Below the pieces are notes generated by a model. The model did not search any database and was not told where the DNA came from. It saw nothing but the letters and a program-made list of their open reading frames with translations. A stretch of DNA of 64,000 nt from G963677085 sp963677085 (GTDB lineage Bacteria; Planctomycetota; Planctomycetia; Pirellulales; Thermoguttaceae): NCBI GenBank assembly GCA_963677085.2, contig CAXXFH010000005.1, positions 62,001 to 126,000 of the forward strand. The letters are read 5' to 3'. Position numbers and translations under genes: made by a program. Shown here one piece after another: positions 61,637 to 64,000 of the stretch; positions within the stretch are counted from its first letter, which is position 1; each line of letters opens with the position of its first letter.

Positions 61637-62848
61637 ATGCACGGACCTTTGCCTCAACCAATCGGCCTCTACGTCCACGTCCCCTTCTGCCTAAGCAAGT
61701 GCGCCTATTGCGACTTCGCATCGTACGCGGGGCGCGAGGTCGATATCCCGCGCTACGTGGATGCCGTGATCCAAGAGATAGCGCGCCGCGGCGCGGAGAC
61801 GGGGCATCCGAAGGCGGATACGATCTTCCTGGGCGGGGGTACGCCGTCGCTTCTCGACGGGCGGCAGGTAACACGCATCCTGGAGGCTCTGTTCGAAGCG
61901 TTTCCGATCGAAGAGGGTGCCGAGATCACCTGCGAATGTAATCCAGGAACACTCGGGATTCCCAACGGAACCTCCGACGGCCCTCACCCCCGGCCCCTCT
62001 CCCAAAGGGAGAGGGGAGCACGGGCGGACACCCTAACAACGCCGTTGGCGGAGGCGCTGCGCAAAGCAGGCGTCAACCGGCTATCGCTGGGTGCGCAAGC
62101 CAAGCAGACGCGTCTTTTGCGCCTCCTCGGTCGTATCCATGATTGGGAGAAAGTGATCGCTTCCGTGGAAATGGCGCGCGAAGCGGGATTCGACAATATC
62201 AACCTGGACCTGATGTTCGGCCTTCCTTCGCAGACCGTCGCGGATCTGCGGGAAACGCTCGAGGCCGCCCTTGCGCTTCAGCCCACGCATCTATCCTGTT
62301 ACGGGTTGATCGTTGAGGAAGGAACACCAATTTGTCGCAACATCGCCGCGGGAAAGCTGGTCCTTCCGGATGAGGAAATCGAACGCGAGATGTACGAGCT
62401 TGCGCGCCGGACGCTCGCGGAGCACGGCTTTCATCAACACGAAATCAGCAATTTCACACGCGAAGGATACGCCTGTCGGCATAACCTCGGCTGCTGGACA
62501 CGCGTGCCCTACCTCGGCTTCGGCTGCGCGGCACACAGTTTTTTCGAGCAGTGCCGTACGATGAACCCGTCAGAGCTTGACGCGTACCTGGCAGGTGAAC
62601 AGCCGAAGACGGAGCAAATATCCAAAGAAGAAGCGCGGTTTGAGAGCATGATGCTGGGGCTGCGCATGACGCGCGGCGTAAAGGATGAGGATTTTACTCG
62701 CATGCACAGGATGAGTATCCGCGAGGCGTTCGGTGAAAAGCTGGATAAACCGATCGCCGCCGGGCTGCTTGAGTGGCACGAAGGTGCTTTACGGCTTACT
62801 CGCCTCGGTATGGACCTGCAAAACAGCGTGCTTGTTGATCTCATGTGA
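61637..62848 (+). CDS. hemW: Radical SAM haem chaperone HemW-like, with in-frame insertion
   Basis: 403 residues. The CLSKCAYC motif (Cys18, 22, 25) binds the 4Fe-4S cluster; FLGGGTPSLL, EITCECNPGTL, NRLSLGAQ and the HNLGCWTRVPYLGFGCAAHS block define HemW/HemN-like proteins. HemW transfers haem to target enzymes; the oxygen-independent coproporphyrinogen oxidase proper has further residues not seen here. Residues about 107-131 (GIPNGTSDGPHPRPLSQRER) interrupt the normal sequence with a palindromic DNA unit, keeping the frame. Whether the protein tolerates this loop is unknown. Confidence 0.9.
   Translation: MHGPLPQPIGLYVHVPFCLSKCAYCDFASYAGREVDIPRYVDAVIQEIARRGAETGHPKADTIFLGGGTPSLLDGRQVTRILEALFEAFPIEEGAEITCECNPGTLGIPNGTSDGPHPRPLSQRERGARADTLTTPLAEALRKAGVNRLSLGAQAKQTRLLRLLGRIHDWEKVIASVEMAREAGFDNINLDLMFGLPSQTVADLRETLEAALALQPTHLSCYGLIVEEGTPICRNIAAGKLVLPDEEIEREMYELARRTLAEHGFHQHEISNFTREGYACRHNLGCWTRVPYLGFGCAAHSFFEQCRTMNPSELDAYLAGEQPKTEQISKEEARFESMMLGLRMTRGVKDEDFTRMHRMSIREAFGEKLDKPIAAGLLEWHEGALRLTRLGMDLQNSVLVDLM
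61981..62021. repeat. Palindromic CCCCTCTCCC unit inside hemW
   Basis: CCCCTCTCCC AAA GGGAGAGGGG forms a perfect 10-bp stem (61994-62016) after CCCTCACCCCCGG. Translated in frame it gives PHPRPLSQRERG. The same kind of text is a common dispersed repeat in many bacterial genomes, here lodged in a coding gene. Confidence 0.7.
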
Positions 62849-63585
62849 CACGAAAGGAAAAGCCGTGAGATAGGTTAGGGCATGCAGGGCGCGGCTCAAG
62901 ATGAATTCCTAAATGATCACGGGCAATTGGATAGCTACTACACTTTTGAAGCGCAGAAACGTTGTGATTCTTTGGCTGTGTGACGTCATGCAATTCAATG
63001 CGAAATGCTGAAAGCCTTAATGGTACTTGTTCTGTTTTCTCAACAATTCATACCGATTCTCCGATGCACCATCAAATGACCGTTTTCTGGGAATGGGTAA
63101 ACCCTGGCTAACCTGCGTTGGCCACATCGACGGAATCGCAATGTTCCGGTGCAGCGATCTTGACCGTGAACATCCAACGACTCGAGTGAATGGCACTTCA
63201 ATCTGTTGGGCCTATGAGGATATTTTGCAGCGAAGCAATCGGTCCTCTTTGTCAGTTAACCGTTGAAAGCCCGGCTCAATCAGACATGATTTGAGAGGAG
63301 TTTGAAAGACGTTCGACTCGCGGAGGCCACCCTCAAACGTTTTTCACTGATCTGGCCCCACTCCAACGCCGCATTGTTCGGCTATTGAACCTCGAACCCG
63401 TAAACTACGGACACTGACACCACCCCCAACAATTCACAGATAATCATTGGGACATGTACGTACGGAAAGTAGGTTGAAGGGGGAGGCCCCGTTTCCGTCC
63501 TTAACCACCTCGGCTTCGCCTGAACGGCGGACTCGTGGTTGTCCTGACCGTTGCGCAGAAGAAGGCCCTCTCGCCCATGGACGCG
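62849..63585. other. AT-richer intergenic stretch after hemW
   Basis: About 740 bp. A plus-strand frame at 63027-63266 (79 codons, TTG start) and a 24-codon frame at 63007 exist but have no features to support them. GC content drops around 62900-63300, possibly foreign or decayed DNA. Nothing else is recognised. Confidence 0.45.
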
Positions 63586-64000
63586 CTAGCCCATCGGTTC
63601 CTCAGGCGATTCGTAGTAGTAGTCGCGGGCGAAGGTGGTGTAGCATGCTACGAGAATACACAGGCCACTAAAAAGGTAAACGCCGCCGAGCGAGGCCATG
63701 GCATTGTCCAACCCTAGCGGCGCTTTGGCCGCGCCGAGTACGATGGGCGCAAAAGCTCCGGTGATAAACGCGAAGCAAAGCATCACGCCTACGGCCGACG
63801 AACGCAAGCGTGGTTGGATTACGTCGAACAACGCGGCGAAGAGGTTCGAGTCGTATACTCCGCGGAAGAGACCAAAAGCGGCCAGGGCAGCGTAGCATAC
63901 CCAGAGGTTGTCGGTCGTGCCGATTAGATAGATGAAGGGAGCCCCGAGCAAAAGACCGAGATACTCGAATTCGATGCGGATCGTGCGCCGCCACTTCGCC
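63586..64000 (-). CDS. MFS transporter, C-terminal part
   Basis: The frame is open from the window edge to the TAG-equivalent stop at 63586, about 138 codons. It reads LGLLLGAPFIYLIGTTDNLW, ALAAFGLFRGVYDSNLFAAL, SSAVGVMLCFAFITGAFAPI and GVYLFSGLCILVACYTTF: four hydrophobic helices with the arginine-rich loop (RLRSSAVG) of the major facilitator superfamily's C-terminal half. The sub-family resembles sugar-phosphate or hexuronate-type permeases but that is a guess. Most of the gene lies outside the window. Confidence 0.75.
   Translation of the reverse strand, partial: AKWRRTIRIEFEYLGLLLGAPFIYLIGTTDNLWVCYAALAAFGLFRGVYDSNLFAALFDVIQPRLRSSAVGVMLCFAFITGAFAPIVLGAAKAPLGLDNAMASLGGVYLFSGLCILVACYTTFARDYYYESPEEPMG

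Noticed and set aside
63027..63266. 79-codon plus-strand frame in the AT-richer region after hemW
   Set aside because: TTG start without ribosome binding site and no recognisable motif; kept only as a remark on the region.
1..64000. CRISPR array
   Set aside because: No regularly spaced direct repeats were found; the repeats present are dispersed, inverted and irregularly placed.

Overview
The window is bacterial chromosome with moderately high GC, most likely from a planctomycete of the Pirellulales type. That rests on linked features: a PEP-CTERM protein, a DUF1080 protein, a secreted sulfatase and fucosidase, an ECF sigma factor overlapping a Ser/Thr kinase with TPRs, and two exported proteins with the LEPR-XLL-like N-terminal motif. 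The species cannot be fixed from the sequence.

Layout. Positions 1-6.6 kb hold a polyhydroxyalkanoate (PHA) locus: class III synthase phaC (cut by the window edge) and phaE, a thiolase, a phasin-like protein, the regulator phaR, an SDR and phaB. Positions 6.6-14.7 kb are mixed: a PEP-CTERM protein, a degenerate Rieske protein, a PIG-L deacetylase, cobL, a GH43-like protein, a MEMO protein and a DUF1080 protein. Positions 14.8-25.1 kb hold a minus-strand chemosensory system (RsbW-like ATPase/STAS, hybrid CheA, CheW, a large MCP, CheB, CheR) with no CheY or flagellar gene. Positions 26.4-35.5 kb hold a giant serpin/beta-propeller fusion, then an ECF sigma factor, a kinase and an exported protein.

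Positions 36.0-42.6 kb hold an ArsR regulator, an octaheme tetrathionate-reductase-like cytochrome, a second multiheme cytochrome, a cytochrome b and two YeeE/YedE sulfur-transport proteins, one with a rhodanese tail. This looks like a self-contained sulfur-compound respiration or detoxification module. Positions 42.9-47.6 kb hold a sulfatase, an alpha-L-fucosidase and an SGNH hydrolase. Positions 47.9-52.1 kb hold a nitrite/NO-related cluster (ygbA, cupin, ferredoxin, nrfH, nrfA) with a perfect FNR-type site. A phosphofructokinase and tRNA-Ser(GCU) follow.

Positions 54.2-58.5 kb downstream of the tRNA are a scrap zone: an integrase remnant, a DUF523 fragment, a radical SAM gene split by an IS630-type element with an exactly recoverable TA target, and an IS5-type transposase remnant. 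lepA, an unknown gene, hemW with an in-frame palindromic insertion, and a partial MFS transporter close the window.

Intergenic spaces carry many short dispersed palindromic elements. I can separate at least three families (about 103, 70-75 and 67-85 bp). All share a core close to CTCCCGTTGGTCGCC or its complement, and several have perfect terminal inverted repeats. They are the most striking unexplained structure; the serpin-propeller fusion and the octaheme/sulfur-transport cluster are the most interesting protein systems. All family calls are from motif recognition by eye; no database search was run.
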